DNA from: a bacterium | Lineage (GTDB): Bacteria; Patescibacteriota; Minisyncoccia; Phycocordibacterales; 2-02-FULL-43-11 | Assembly: GCA_021814895.1 (NCBI GenBank) | Contig: JAKAHN010000009.1 | Span: forward strand, 1 to 11,898 | Length of the DNA stretch: 11,898 nt | Direction: 5' to 3' | Program-made: the position numbers and the translations under genes | Shown: piece after piece, positions 1-6,335 of the stretch | Position numbering within the stretch: the stretch's first letter is position 1 | How the letters are laid out: the number at the start of each line of letters is the position of its first letter | Notes under the pieces: model-generated | What the model was told of the DNA's origin: nothing | The model's input: the letters and a program-made list of their open reading frames with translations, nothing else | The model's database searches: none

Positions 1-388
1 ACTTGAGTTTTTTTCATAATTTGAATAGTTATTATTTAAAATCTGATAATTTTCTTTAAACTCTTAAATTAATTTTCAAACATTGAATCAATAAATACTG
101 ACCAAACATCATAAAATTTAAAATTAAAAATTTTTAATCACGCACATACAACAAAGAGCGCCTTTTCATATTTGGCACTCTATTTTAATGATTGTTTTAT
201 TTATTTAGTTTATGCAAGATAAAATACTGGGCAAACGCCTAATAATCTTGAGTTTTCTCTCATTACTCAATCTTGCTGAAAGTGTGGAAAATCCTATATT
301 AAATAAGAAAATAAGTCAAGCATATCTACTATTGCGTTATAGAATATTTTGTGTCACAATTCAGATAGCTCGCTGTTCATTTTATGTT
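1..388. other. AT-rich stretch without a supported gene
   Basis: No convincing gene is seen in these 388 bases. An open frame runs from 212 into the next gene, but its first part is AT-rich and reads like non-coding sequence. Positions 112-139 hold four AT-only 7-bp units (two are TAAAATT), a weak version of the heptamer arrays seen elsewhere in the window. At 155-181 an imperfect inverted repeat (GAGCGCC against GGCACTC, one mismatch, 11-base loop) is followed by a T-rich run and could be the terminator of a gene beyond the left edge; this is weak. A possible promoter for the next gene lies at 273-300. Confidence 0.5.
273..300 (+). promoter_or_regulatory. Possible promoter for the 389-865 gene
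   Basis: TTGCTG (273-278), a 16-bp spacer and TATATT (295-300) resemble a sigma-70 type promoter. The expected leader is about 80 nt. In such AT-rich sequence this match could be chance. Confidence 0.25.
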
Positions 389-865
389 ATGCCAAATTCA
401 AAGATAGTACACTTACCTAAAATCACACCCTGCAAAAAAGCCCGGGCATTCTTTACAAAAGCCACGCCTCGCAACATGGGGCACCTGACTTTCACTGATG
501 TGAACCTTGATGGTCTACCGACCAAAGACATCGTGGTGTTCTACCCGAGGAAAGAACTGTCTTTGGTTGAACTTAAGCACGAAATAGGAACCAGACAGTT
601 TAAATTGTGTGAACACTCGACCTACTACCTGATGGGCATTATGATAAGCTATCCGGAAAGCCAAATGCCCACAGCATTAGATGGAATAGACATCTTAGCG
701 ATTCAAGACGAACCGGTTATATTTTTTGGGGCTGAGCCTCGCCACCTATGCGCGATTCGTTATCAGGTAGGAAAAAGAGAGGTTCGCTTAACACGCACCC
801 CCGTCCCTTACGGCCACATAAGTCCATCAACGGCCGTTCTGGCGGAACCAATCTCTAACCCCTGA
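389..865 (+). CDS. Hypothetical protein, 158 aa
   Basis: I do not recognise this protein. The ATG at 389 is preferred to an in-frame ATG at 212 because the extra 59 residues are encoded by AT-rich sequence unlike the rest, and because composition changes near 389. The product (starting MPNSKIVHLP) is soluble, with no signal peptide or membrane segment. It has a mixed alpha/beta look, with a hydrophobic strand-like stretch DIVVFY near residues 47-52, another at IFFGAE near 111-116, two histidines and a cysteine around residues 64-76, and a proline-rich tail. Base composition is more GC-rich than the AT-rich flanks. No Shine-Dalgarno site is visible. It ends in TGA inside an intrinsic terminator, so it is probably a single-gene unit. 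It could be accessory DNA; function is unknown. Confidence 0.55.
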   Translation: MPNSKIVHLPKITPCKKARAFFTKATPRNMGHLTFTDVNLDGLPTKDIVVFYPRKELSLVELKHEIGTRQFKLCEHSTYYLMGIMISYPESQMPTALDGIDILAIQDEPVIFFGAEPRHLCAIRYQVGKREVRLTRTPVPYGHISPSTAVLAEPISNP

Positions 866-888
866 TGCACCGGCATCTCGGGTTTTTT
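859..888 (+). terminator. Intrinsic terminator after the 389-865 gene
   Basis: A hairpin with GATGC (864-868) pairing GCATC (873-877) around loop ACCG, extended by a CCC/GGG pairing across a small bulge, is followed by six T residues (883-888). It overlaps the TGA stop codon of the upstream gene. Confidence 0.75.
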
Positions 889-897
889 ATAAAAAAT

Positions 898-925
898 TTG
901 TAAGATTTGTATATTGGTATATCAT
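898..925 (+). promoter_or_regulatory. Promoter for the HAD gene, probably leaderless
   Basis: TTGTAA (898-903), a 16-bp spacer and TATCAT (920-925) form a good sigma-70 type promoter. The ATG at 933 begins 8 nt after the -10 hexamer, where transcription would be expected to start, so the mRNA would have no leader or almost none. No Shine-Dalgarno site is present, which fits. Confidence 0.55.
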
Positions 926-932
926 ACTTTGT

Positions 933-1619
933 ATGCGTAAAGTGGCAATTTTTGATGTTGATGGCACAATCTTTCGTTCCAGCCTGTTTATTGAAATGGT
1001 TGAGGCAATGATTGCCGACGGTGTCTTCCCTATTAAAATAAAAGAGGGTTACAAAAAACAATATCAGAAATGGACCGATAGAAAAGGCAGTTATGAAGAT
1101 TATATCGGGGCAATGATAAAGGTCTTTATGGAAAACATAAAGGGTATAGATTATAAAAGTTTTTCAGAAACCGGCAAAAAAGTTGCCGAAGCGAACAAAG
1201 ACAAAGTTTATCGCTACACAAGAGATTTGGTAAAAAAATTAAAAAAGCAAGGTTATTTTCTTTTAGCTATCTCCCAATCGCCTAAAGGTCTCCTTGATGA
1301 ATTCTGCAAACATTTAGGCTTTGATAAAATATACGGCCGTTTTTATGAACTCGGTCCATCGGACAAATTCACGGGCGAAGTGACCGATCTCCACCTTATT
1401 GCCAACAAAGCAAATATCGTAAAACGAGTGGTGGAAAAAGAAAATCTCACTTTAAAAAATTCCTACGGTGTTGGCGATACCGAAGGCGATATTCCGATGT
1501 TGGAACTTGTTGAAAATCCAATCTGTTTTAATCCGAACGCAAAACTTTATCGTTATGCAAAATTGAATAAATGGAAAATCGTGGTGGAAAGAAAGGATGT
1601 GATATACGAAATAAAATAA
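933..1619 (+). CDS. HAD-superfamily phosphatase (subfamily IB, SerB-like)
   Basis: A 228-aa haloacid-dehalogenase-type phosphohydrolase. Motif I is FDVDGT (residues 7-12), with Asp8 the predicted nucleophile and Asp10 the general acid/base. Motif II is the serine-containing AISQS (112-116). Motif III lysine is probably Lys159 or Lys164. Motif IV is GDTEGDIPML (181-190), with Asp182 and Asp186 for Mg2+. The helical insert between motifs I and II (about 20-95) is the cap of subclass IB, as in phosphoserine phosphatase and related hydrolases. The substrate cannot be read from sequence; phosphoserine phosphatase is possible, but a less specific HAD-IB enzyme is as likely. No signal peptide, so cytoplasmic. 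It is convergent with trmD, with only 3 bp between the two stop codons and no terminator in the gap. Confidence 0.88.
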   Translation: MRKVAIFDVDGTIFRSSLFIEMVEAMIADGVFPIKIKEGYKKQYQKWTDRKGSYEDYIGAMIKVFMENIKGIDYKSFSETGKKVAEANKDKVYRYTRDLVKKLKKQGYFLLAISQSPKGLLDEFCKHLGFDKIYGRFYELGPSDKFTGEVTDLHLIANKANIVKRVVEKENLTLKNSYGVGDTEGDIPMLELVENPICFNPNAKLYRYAKLNKWKIVVERKDVIYEIK

Positions 1620-1622
1620 ATA

Positions 1623-2312
1623 TTACTGTTTCTTCTTTTTCCATTCTTCAATTTTTTGGTGATGCCCGGAGAGAAGTATTTTCGGCACGCGAAAGTTCTT
1701 GTTTTTATATTTAAAAACCTCCGGTCTTGTATAAACATCTGGACTAGCGATACGATTTTCCTCAAGCGACATAATATCGCCAAGCACTCCTTCAATCTGG
1801 CGAGATATTGAATCGATCATAATCATTGCCGGTAATTCCCCGCCAGTTAGCACAAATGGACCAACAGATATTTCCTCCACCTTAAAAATTTTTTTGACCC
1901 GCGCGTCTATTCCCTCATATCGGCCACAAATAAAAATCATGTCGGTATATTTATTGGCGTAAGTTTTGGCAATTTTTGTATCAAATTGTTTTCCGCCAGG
2001 CGTCAGCCAAACAATCCCAACTTTTGACCTTTCACTTTTAACCTTTAACTTTCCAAGCGCCGATTCTATCGCCCTGATAACAGGCTCGGCTTGTATTACC
2101 ATCCCTGGTCCTCCTCCATAAGGAGCGCGGTCAATACGCCGGTTTTTATAGTCGGCCCTAAAACCTCGCTCCGCTCGGTTCGGGCGCGTAAAATCTCGCG
2201 GATTATAAAATTTGACCGCAATTTTTTTATCCTCAATCGCCCGCTTCAAAATAGACTCGCCAAAATACGAGCAGAAAGCATCTGGAAATAATGTAATAAG
2301 GTGAAAAGTCAT
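1623..2312 (-). CDS. trmD: tRNA (guanine37-N1)-methyltransferase TrmD
   Basis: Transfers methyl from S-adenosylmethionine to N1 of G37 in tRNAs with a G at position 36, which prevents +1 frameshifting. SPOUT (trefoil-knot) family hallmarks are present: GGGPGM (67-71), FICGRYEGID (127-136), VGPFVLTGGELP (150-161), the presumed catalytic Asp167 in MIMID, and YTRP (194-197). The start at 2312 (MTFHLITLFPD) matches family N-termini; an upstream ATG at 2339 would add nine residues encoded by a repeat. Two oddities: residues 87-98 form a Lys-rich insertion encoded by a 7-bp repeat array, and the protein ends at EEWKKKKQ, where most homologues have another 15-25 residues. The usual Asp after SVG/SIG is Pro152 here. 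The gene is last in the minus-strand block, behind a hairpin terminator, without the usual rimM and rplS partners. Confidence 0.95.
   Translation of the reverse strand: MTFHLITLFPDAFCSYFGESILKRAIEDKKIAVKFYNPRDFTRPNRAERGFRADYKNRRIDRAPYGGGPGMVIQAEPVIRAIESALGKLKVKSERSKVGIVWLTPGGKQFDTKIAKTYANKYTDMIFICGRYEGIDARVKKIFKVEEISVGPFVLTGGELPAMIMIDSISRQIEGVLGDIMSLEENRIASPDVYTRPEVFKYKNKNFRVPKILLSGHHQKIEEWKKKKQ
2019..2053 (-). repeat. Five-unit heptamer array inside trmD
   Basis: Read on the plus strand, five consecutive 7-bp units (2019-2025, 2026-2032, 2033-2039, 2040-2046, 2047-2053) fit the consensus NACYTTT. They encode TrmD residues about 87-98, a charged segment (KLKVKSERSK) between the SAM-pocket region and the strand that normally follows closely. 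Homologues such as the Haemophilus enzyme have about eight fewer residues here, so roughly three heptamers (21 nt, frame-preserving) could account for the extra length. Confidence 0.75.
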
Positions 2313-2319
2313 TTGAGAT

Positions 2320-2347
2320 AGCTTTTGGCTGTTAGCCACTAGCTTTT
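2320..2347 (-). repeat. Heptamer array in front of trmD
   Basis: Four 7-bp units (plus strand 2320-2326, 2327-2333, 2334-2340, 2341-2347); first and last are identical AGCTTTT, the middle ones GGCTGTT and AGCCACT. The array begins 8 bases from the trmD ATG, replaces any Shine-Dalgarno site, and also contains a short inverted repeat TGGCT/AGCCA. Confidence 0.65.
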
Positions 2348-2363
2348 AGAAAAATAACATATA

Positions 2364-2418
2364 GAAACAAAAAAACAAAATTCCTATCCTTAGGATAGGA
2401 ATTTTGTTTTTTTGTTTC
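2364..2418 (-). terminator. 26-bp perfect hairpin, bidirectional-type terminator
   Basis: Positions 2364-2389 and 2393-2418 are perfect reverse complements with a 3-base loop. The stem core is TTCCTATCC/GGATAGGAA, and its outer part is an A-rich arm facing a T-rich arm, so either strand would give a GC-containing stem followed by a U tract. It lies 25 bp after the khpA stop and before trmD, so it should end khpA transcription or attenuate read-through into trmD. Confidence 0.85.
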
Positions 2419-2443
2419 TTAACTACTGAAGCTATTAGAATAG

Positions 2444-2755
2444 CTATATTTTGAGATCTTCAAGAGATTCGTCAACGGTTTTATCCGTTCTCATAGCTCT
2501 TGGTGCTGCGCCTTCCGGTTCGTTAATTTTCAAATTAACGCGGGCGTTATTTTTCATGCCCACAACACGAAGAAGAGTTCGGATGGCTTTGGCAGTATTT
2601 CCCATTCTTCCGATAACCTTGCCCATATCGGCAGGATTTACGGAAAGAGTAAGAAGAACTCCCATCTCATCAACTGTCCTTGCGACTTTAACATCGTTTG
2701 GATTGTCAACAAGACCTTTTACGACATATTCGAGAAATGTAACGTCTGATTCCAT
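2444..2755 (-). CDS. khpA: KH-domain RNA-binding protein KhpA (YlqC family)
   Basis: A 103-aa single-KH-domain protein. The RNA-binding GxxG loop is Gly49-Arg-Met-Gly52 within KVIGRMGNTAKAIRTLL, the typical KhpA signature. In Firmicutes, KhpA pairs with KhpB/Jag and affects small-RNA binding and cell-division genes; whether the partner exists here is unknown. The family is usually about 75-80 aa; this one has an additional C-terminal tail from residue 80, ending in an acidic helix-like segment (DESLEDLKI). The start MESDVTFLEYVVKGLVDNP matches family N-termini. It follows rpsP, the classical position, but has its own near-consensus promoter and a leader of about 70 nt. It is followed by a strong hairpin terminator. 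Confidence 0.92.
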   Translation of the reverse strand: MESDVTFLEYVVKGLVDNPNDVKVARTVDEMGVLLTLSVNPADMGKVIGRMGNTAKAIRTLLRVVGMKNNARVNLKINEPEGAAPRAMRTDKTVDESLEDLKI

Positions 2756-2793
2756 CTTTTTGTCTTTTCTGTTTATAATCTGCAGTTCGACAC

Positions 2794-2809
2794 GCGGTCT
2801 AACAACCGC
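2794..2809 (-). other. Small hairpin in the khpA leader
   Basis: GCGGTC (2794-2799) and AACCGC (2804-2809) form a 6-bp stem with one G-U pair and a 4-base loop, inside the predicted khpA 5' leader about 40 nt before the start codon. It has no U tract, so it is not a terminator. A regulatory or RNA-stability role is possible but unsupported. Confidence 0.4.
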
Positions 2810-2830
2810 CCTTACATACTGCTAACTTAT

Positions 2831-2859
2831 ATTATAACAAATCATCGACAAGTTTGCAA
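2831..2859 (-). promoter_or_regulatory. Near-consensus promoter for khpA
   Basis: On the minus strand, TTGCAA (2854-2859), a 17-bp spacer and a perfect TATAAT (2831-2836). Transcription should start near 2824, giving a leader of about 70 nt before the khpA ATG. This is the best promoter match in the window and uncouples khpA from rpsP. Confidence 0.8.
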
Positions 2860-2891
2860 ACTTAATCGAGAAAAAATATCATAGCGAATCG

Positions 2892-3359
2892 TTAATTTTT
2901 TGCTGTTTCGGCGGAAGTAACTTTTTCTTCAGTTTTTAGTTCAGTTGCGACAGGAGTTGATTCCGGAGCCTTGGTTTCCGCTTTCGGAGCTTCAGTTGCT
3001 GGAGCGCTCTGGGCAACAGCAGAAGTGGCAGGAGTGGCGGTTTTCTTATCGCTTGCTTGAGTCTTCAATTCTTTTCTCTTCAAGGTCTTGGCTTTTTTCG
3101 GCAAAACATTGACTTTCTTGCCTTCAATAATTTTTTTAGTGACCAAAAAGTTGTGCATCGTTTCCGAGGTTTTTGCGCCTTTTGAAATCCAGTATTTTAC
3201 GCGGTCAGCATCAACCTCTTTGACTTTATTGACCGGATCATAACTGCCTAAAACTTCCAAATATTTTCCGCTTTTAGTGCTATTTTTTGAATCGGTCAAA
3301 ACTACGCGAAAGGTCGCGACATTTTTTCGGCCAACTCTTTGTAATCTAATCATTAACAT
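2892..3359 (-). CDS. rpsP: 30S ribosomal protein S16
   Basis: Small-subunit protein that binds 16S rRNA in the 5' domain and aids 30S assembly. Residues 1-86 (MLMIRLQRVGRKN..., KYLEVLGSYDPV, RVKYWISKGAKTSETMHNFL) are a complete S16 domain. The ATG at 3359 is chosen because the family commonly begins with a short sequence before IRLQRVGRKN; 3353 is possible, and an upstream ATG at 3377 adds only non-family residues. After residue 88 comes a tail of about 65 residues, first Lys-rich, then built of Ala, Pro, Thr, Glu and Lys and surely disordered; this makes the protein nearly twice bacterial average. No Shine-Dalgarno site is visible. A possible promoter (TTGAGT, 17 bp, TATTTT around 3386-3414) lies upstream, after the terminator at 3435-3463, but it is weak. 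Confidence 0.95.
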   Translation of the reverse strand: MLMIRLQRVGRKNVATFRVVLTDSKNSTKSGKYLEVLGSYDPVNKVKEVDADRVKYWISKGAKTSETMHNFLVTKKIIEGKKVNVLPKKAKTLKRKELKTQASDKKTATPATSAVAQSAPATEAPKAETKAPESTPVATELKTEEKVTSAETAKN

Positions 3360-3434
3360 AGTAATAGAGATTAGCATATCATAAAAAAATAGGCAATCCC
3401 ACCCTATAACTCAAAAATTTTACATATCGTATAT

Positions 3435-3463
3435 AAAAAAGCGGTAGACTGTTAGCTTACCGC
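3435..3463 (-). terminator. Intrinsic terminator after the 3465-3857 gene
   Basis: On the minus strand, GCGGTA and TACCGC arms (plus-strand 3458-3463 and 3441-3446) form a stem followed by six U residues (3435-3440). It starts immediately after the TGA stop of the upstream gene and separates it from rpsP. Confidence 0.8.
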
Positions 3464-3464
3464 C

Positions 3465-3857
3465 TCATAACAAAACTTTTCCAGAAAAACCCATGCCCCA
3501 TAAATACCCCAACTCAAGCAACCTTGTATTAAACGGGGGCTTTTCTTGGTAATAAGGGTTTTCATAGCAACTACCAAAGCGTGCTCTGGTATCCTCACCC
3601 TCACGATACGCCTTTTGCCATTCCCATTGCCTGACCCAGAAATCTGTTTTCCAGGCATCATCGCCAAACCAAACGGGTCCCTGATCAACAGGCACCCCGG
3701 CATCATAAGCATCTCGTGCTTGGATAGCGATGACAGAATGACTGACCATGGCCCGCAACATTTCTGATGCCTGCTCTCTTTTCATTCCCATCTTAAGAAG
3801 GCCTGTGAAAAAAACTTTCACCTTTTCTTTGAGTTCTTTAAGTTTGAGTATGTCCAT
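3465..3857 (-). CDS. Hypothetical Trp-rich protein, 130 aa
   Basis: I do not recognise this family. The first 45 residues are a Lys-rich amphipathic helical region (MDILKLKELKEKVKVFF...REQASEMLRAM). The second half is aromatic, with six tryptophans (63, 69, 74, 78, 80, 120) and clustered tyrosines (98, 102, 103), ending in a Gly-rich hydrophobic tail; no signal peptide or clear membrane helix. The start at 3857 is supported by a GGAAGG Shine-Dalgarno site (3867-3872) nine bases upstream, unlike the neighbouring housekeeping genes. Composition is more GC-rich than smc. It sits 65 bp behind smc and is closed by its own terminator, so it may be co-transcribed with smc. An inserted accessory gene is my preferred reading. 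Confidence 0.65.
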   Translation of the reverse strand: MDILKLKELKEKVKVFFTGLLKMGMKREQASEMLRAMVSHSVIAIQARDAYDAGVPVDQGPVWFGDDAWKTDFWVRQWEWQKAYREGEDTRARFGSCYENPYYQEKPPFNTRLLELGYLWGMGFSGKVLL

Positions 3858-3922
3858 ACGATCAACCCTTCCACTTTTCTATAGATAGCTTAACTTGTTA
3901 TATAAATTGGTCAATAACAGTA

Positions 3923-6223
3923 TTATTTCGCCACTTGCACCGCCTCTTCAAAAGCTACGGAAAGAAGCTTAGAAACCCCATCTTGACCCATTGTTACACC
4001 GTAGAGAACACCTGCTCGCGACATTGTCTCTCGATTATGAGTTATCAAAATAAGTTGGGAAAGTTTTGAAAGACTCTCAATCATATCACCATATTTCCGC
4101 GAATTGGCTTCGTCCAAAGCGGCGTCTGTTTCATCAAGAATAATAAATGGCGGAGGATTAACTTGCGAAATCGCAAAAAGTAAAGCGATTGAGGTAAGCG
4201 CCCGTTCTCCGCCGGAGAGCATTTCCAATCCTTTGATATTTTTTCTCGGTAATTTTATTTCAATTTCTATTCCAATTTCAGGTTTTGTATCACCACCCTC
4301 AACCTCCTCAAGAATCGCCAGTTGAGACTCTTCATCACTCATCGTTTCGTTGATTTTCTTTTTCTGCTTTGTCTCTTCTTCGACTCTAATAGCCGCCTTG
4401 CCTCCACCAAACATCAATGTAAAAAAGGACTCAAATTGAGCATTGATTTTCAAAACTCCATTTTTAAACTCAATTGTCAATTTCTCATCCAATTCTTCTA
4501 TCAACTTCTGCAAAGAGTCGGATGATTGCTCAAGATCAGATAATTCTTTTTCAAGAAAAGCGTCATGTTCGCTAACTTCTTTATATTCCTTCAAAACATC
4601 GTCACCGCCACCAAGACCGGCATCTTCAATCCTCACCTTGTGTTTTTGAATAAGGCGTAAACGATCTTCCTGATTATTACGAGGTTCAAGATTGGAAACT
4701 TCTTTTGTAATCACTTCCCCACTCTCACCAACTAATTCTTGTTTTGAATAATCAAAAACTTCCCTGCCTAAAATCATTGCGCCCTCTTTCACCTCTCTTT
4801 CAAATTCATCTTTTAAAATTGCTAATCGGCCTTCTTTATCTTTAATAAGAGATAAAGAGGCGTAGATCTCCTTCTGTTCTGCCATAAGTTCAAACATTCT
4901 TTTTTCAGCGTCTCGACTCTTATCTTTTTCTGCCTCAATAGAAGTCTTTATTTCATTGTAACTTGCATAAAAAGATTCTTCTTCTTTTTTTAAATCATCT
5001 GTCTTAATTTCCAATTCCTTTTTTTGACTATCAAGATTGCCTATCTCCTTTTCAAAATCATTAATCTCTCCTGAGGTATTGGCCCGATGACTCTCAATAA
5101 AATCCTTGATAGCGTTTTTTATCTTGGAAAAAATAGAACGTATCGTTCCAAGATCTTCTATTTTTTCCGCGCTGACGATTTCTCTCTCAATTACCCCGTA
5201 CAAATCTTTTACTTTTGAAATAGGCACTACAGCATCATCGGCACGGCTTAGATCCCTTTTTGCCTTTTCCATCAAACGAGTTAAACTGCCGAGTTCGCCT
5301 TCAATCCTACCAGCCTCACGTGAAAAAGCGTCGCGTTTTGTTCGGACATCGTTTAACTTTCCCTCAATAGCAATCAGTTCGCTTCGTTTTTTATCAACAC
5401 CCGGTGATTCGGAGATTGTTCTTTTTACTGAGATCAGTTCGTTTTCAATTTTTTTTAATTTCTCTTCTGGTTCTCTTTTTTGCAATACAACCTCTTCCTT
5501 TTTGAAATCAATATAATGATTCTCTCTCCATAAATATTCTCTATACAAATGACGCAATTCTTCTTTAAGCTGGAGCGTCTTTTCAACTTTCTCAACTTGT
5601 TTTTTCAAGAATCGCAAATGCGGGGCAATTTCCTTTCTCAATGAATTAACTTGACCGATATTCTCTTTCGTTTTTTCTAACTTACGTTCACTTTCACGCT
5701 TTTTATATTGATAAATTTTTAACCCAAGAGCATCCTCAATCATCTCTTTTCTTTCTTTAGGACTAGCCAAAAGAATATGGTCGGCTTCGCCCTGAGAAAT
5801 TATGTGGTGTCCTGAAGCGCCAATATGAGCATTGGCTAAAAGCTCAATAACATCTTTTAATCGGACCACTGTGCCGTTTATTAAATATTCGGAAACAGAA
5901 TCGCGATAAACCACACGTTCAATCGAAACTTCGTCAAAATCAACATTCAAAAGACGTTTGGAATTATCGAAAACAATTTTTACTCCAGCTCTGTTTGTCC
6001 GATTGGCGCCTCCGCCACCGCCATTCCAAATCAAATCCTCACCTCGTTTGCCTCGCATTGATTTTAAAGATTGCTCGCCGAGAACAAAACGAAAGGCTTC
6101 AACTATATTTGATTTTCCACTGCCATTCGGCCCCACTACCGCCGTAATCGGCGCGCCAAAAGTGAGCTCCGTCTTTTTAGCGAAAGATTTGAAACCGCCG
6201 AGTTCGAGAGACTTCAAATACAT
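3923..6223 (-). CDS. smc: Compact SMC chromosome-segregation ATPase
   Basis: Structural-maintenance-of-chromosomes ATPase, the core of condensin, which extrudes DNA loops and organises the nucleoid. The N-terminal head carries Walker A GPNGSGKS (31-38) and a Q-loop region SQGEADHIL (143-151). The C-terminal head carries the ABC signature LSGGER (669-674), Walker B IILDETD with Asp697/Glu698, and His729 of the switch. The ending VLYGVTM...GVSKLLSV is typical of SMC rather than Rad50 or RecN. Length is 766 aa against about 1150-1200 for bacterial SMC. Coiled coils run about 175-330 and 382-590; only about 50 residues (333-381) separate them, where the hinge of about 150 residues should be. An acidic, low-complexity insert lies at about 617-650. 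Next to rnc, as in many bacteria, but ftsY does not follow. Confidence 0.93.
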   Translation of the reverse strand: MYLKSLELGGFKSFAKKTELTFGAPITAVVGPNGSGKSNIVEAFRFVLGEQSLKSMRGKRGEDLIWNGGGGGANRTNRAGVKIVFDNSKRLLNVDFDEVSIERVVYRDSVSEYLINGTVVRLKDVIELLANAHIGASGHHIISQGEADHILLASPKERKEMIEDALGLKIYQYKKRESERKLEKTKENIGQVNSLRKEIAPHLRFLKKQVEKVEKTLQLKEELRHLYREYLWRENHYIDFKKEEVVLQKREPEEKLKKIENELISVKRTISESPGVDKKRSELIAIEGKLNDVRTKRDAFSREAGRIEGELGSLTRLMEKAKRDLSRADDAVVPISKVKDLYGVIEREIVSAEKIEDLGTIRSIFSKIKNAIKDFIESHRANTSGEINDFEKEIGNLDSQKKELEIKTDDLKKEEESFYASYNEIKTSIEAEKDKSRDAEKRMFELMAEQKEIYASLSLIKDKEGRLAILKDEFEREVKEGAMILGREVFDYSKQELVGESGEVITKEVSNLEPRNNQEDRLRLIQKHKVRIEDAGLGGGDDVLKEYKEVSEHDAFLEKELSDLEQSSDSLQKLIEELDEKLTIEFKNGVLKINAQFESFFTLMFGGGKAAIRVEEETKQKKKINETMSDEESQLAILEEVEGGDTKPEIGIEIEIKLPRKNIKGLEMLSGGERALTSIALLFAISQVNPPPFIILDETDAALDEANSRKYGDMIESLSKLSQLILITHNRETMSRAGVLYGVTMGQDGVSKLLSVAFEEAVQVAK

Positions 6224-6256
6224 GAATTATGAATTAAATATTATGAATTATGGATA
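6222..6256 (-). repeat. AT-rich heptamer array abutting the smc start
   Basis: Five 7-bp units on the plus strand (6222-6228, 6229-6235, 6236-6242, 6243-6249, 6250-6256). Three are exactly ATGAATT; the others are AAATATT and ATGGATA. The first unit overlaps the smc start codon. With the promoter at 6268-6276 the array would make up almost the whole mRNA leader; no Shine-Dalgarno site is present. Confidence 0.7.
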
Positions 6257-6267
6257 AGAATAATAAA

Positions 6268-6276
6268 AGTATAACA
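6268..6276 (-). promoter_or_regulatory. Extended -10 promoter for smc
   Basis: On the minus strand, TGT directly followed by TATACT (one mismatch from TATAAT) makes an extended -10 element; no good -35 is seen. It lies just downstream of the rnc terminator. Predicted start near 6261, leader about 38 nt. Confidence 0.5.
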
Positions 6277-6289
6277 TTTTATAACAAAG

Positions 6290-6313
6290 AAAAAAGCGAG
6301 GATTTATCCCCGC
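6290..6313 (-). terminator. Intrinsic terminator after rnc
   Basis: On the minus strand, GCGGGG and CCTCGC arms (plus-strand 6308-6313 and 6296-6301) form a 6-bp stem with one G-U pair and a 6-base loop, followed by six U residues (6290-6295). It separates rnc from smc. Confidence 0.82.
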
Positions 6314-6335
6314 ATCTTTCATAATACTTAATTAC

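Noticed and set aside
212..388. N-terminal extension of the 389-865 gene starting at the ATG at 212.
   Set aside because: The extra codons are AT-rich and low in protein character, and a candidate promoter lies inside them.
3452..3712. Minus-strand 86-aa frame overlapping the Trp-rich protein.
   Set aside because: It is a shifted-frame shadow; the 130-aa frame has the ribosome site and is followed exactly by a terminator.
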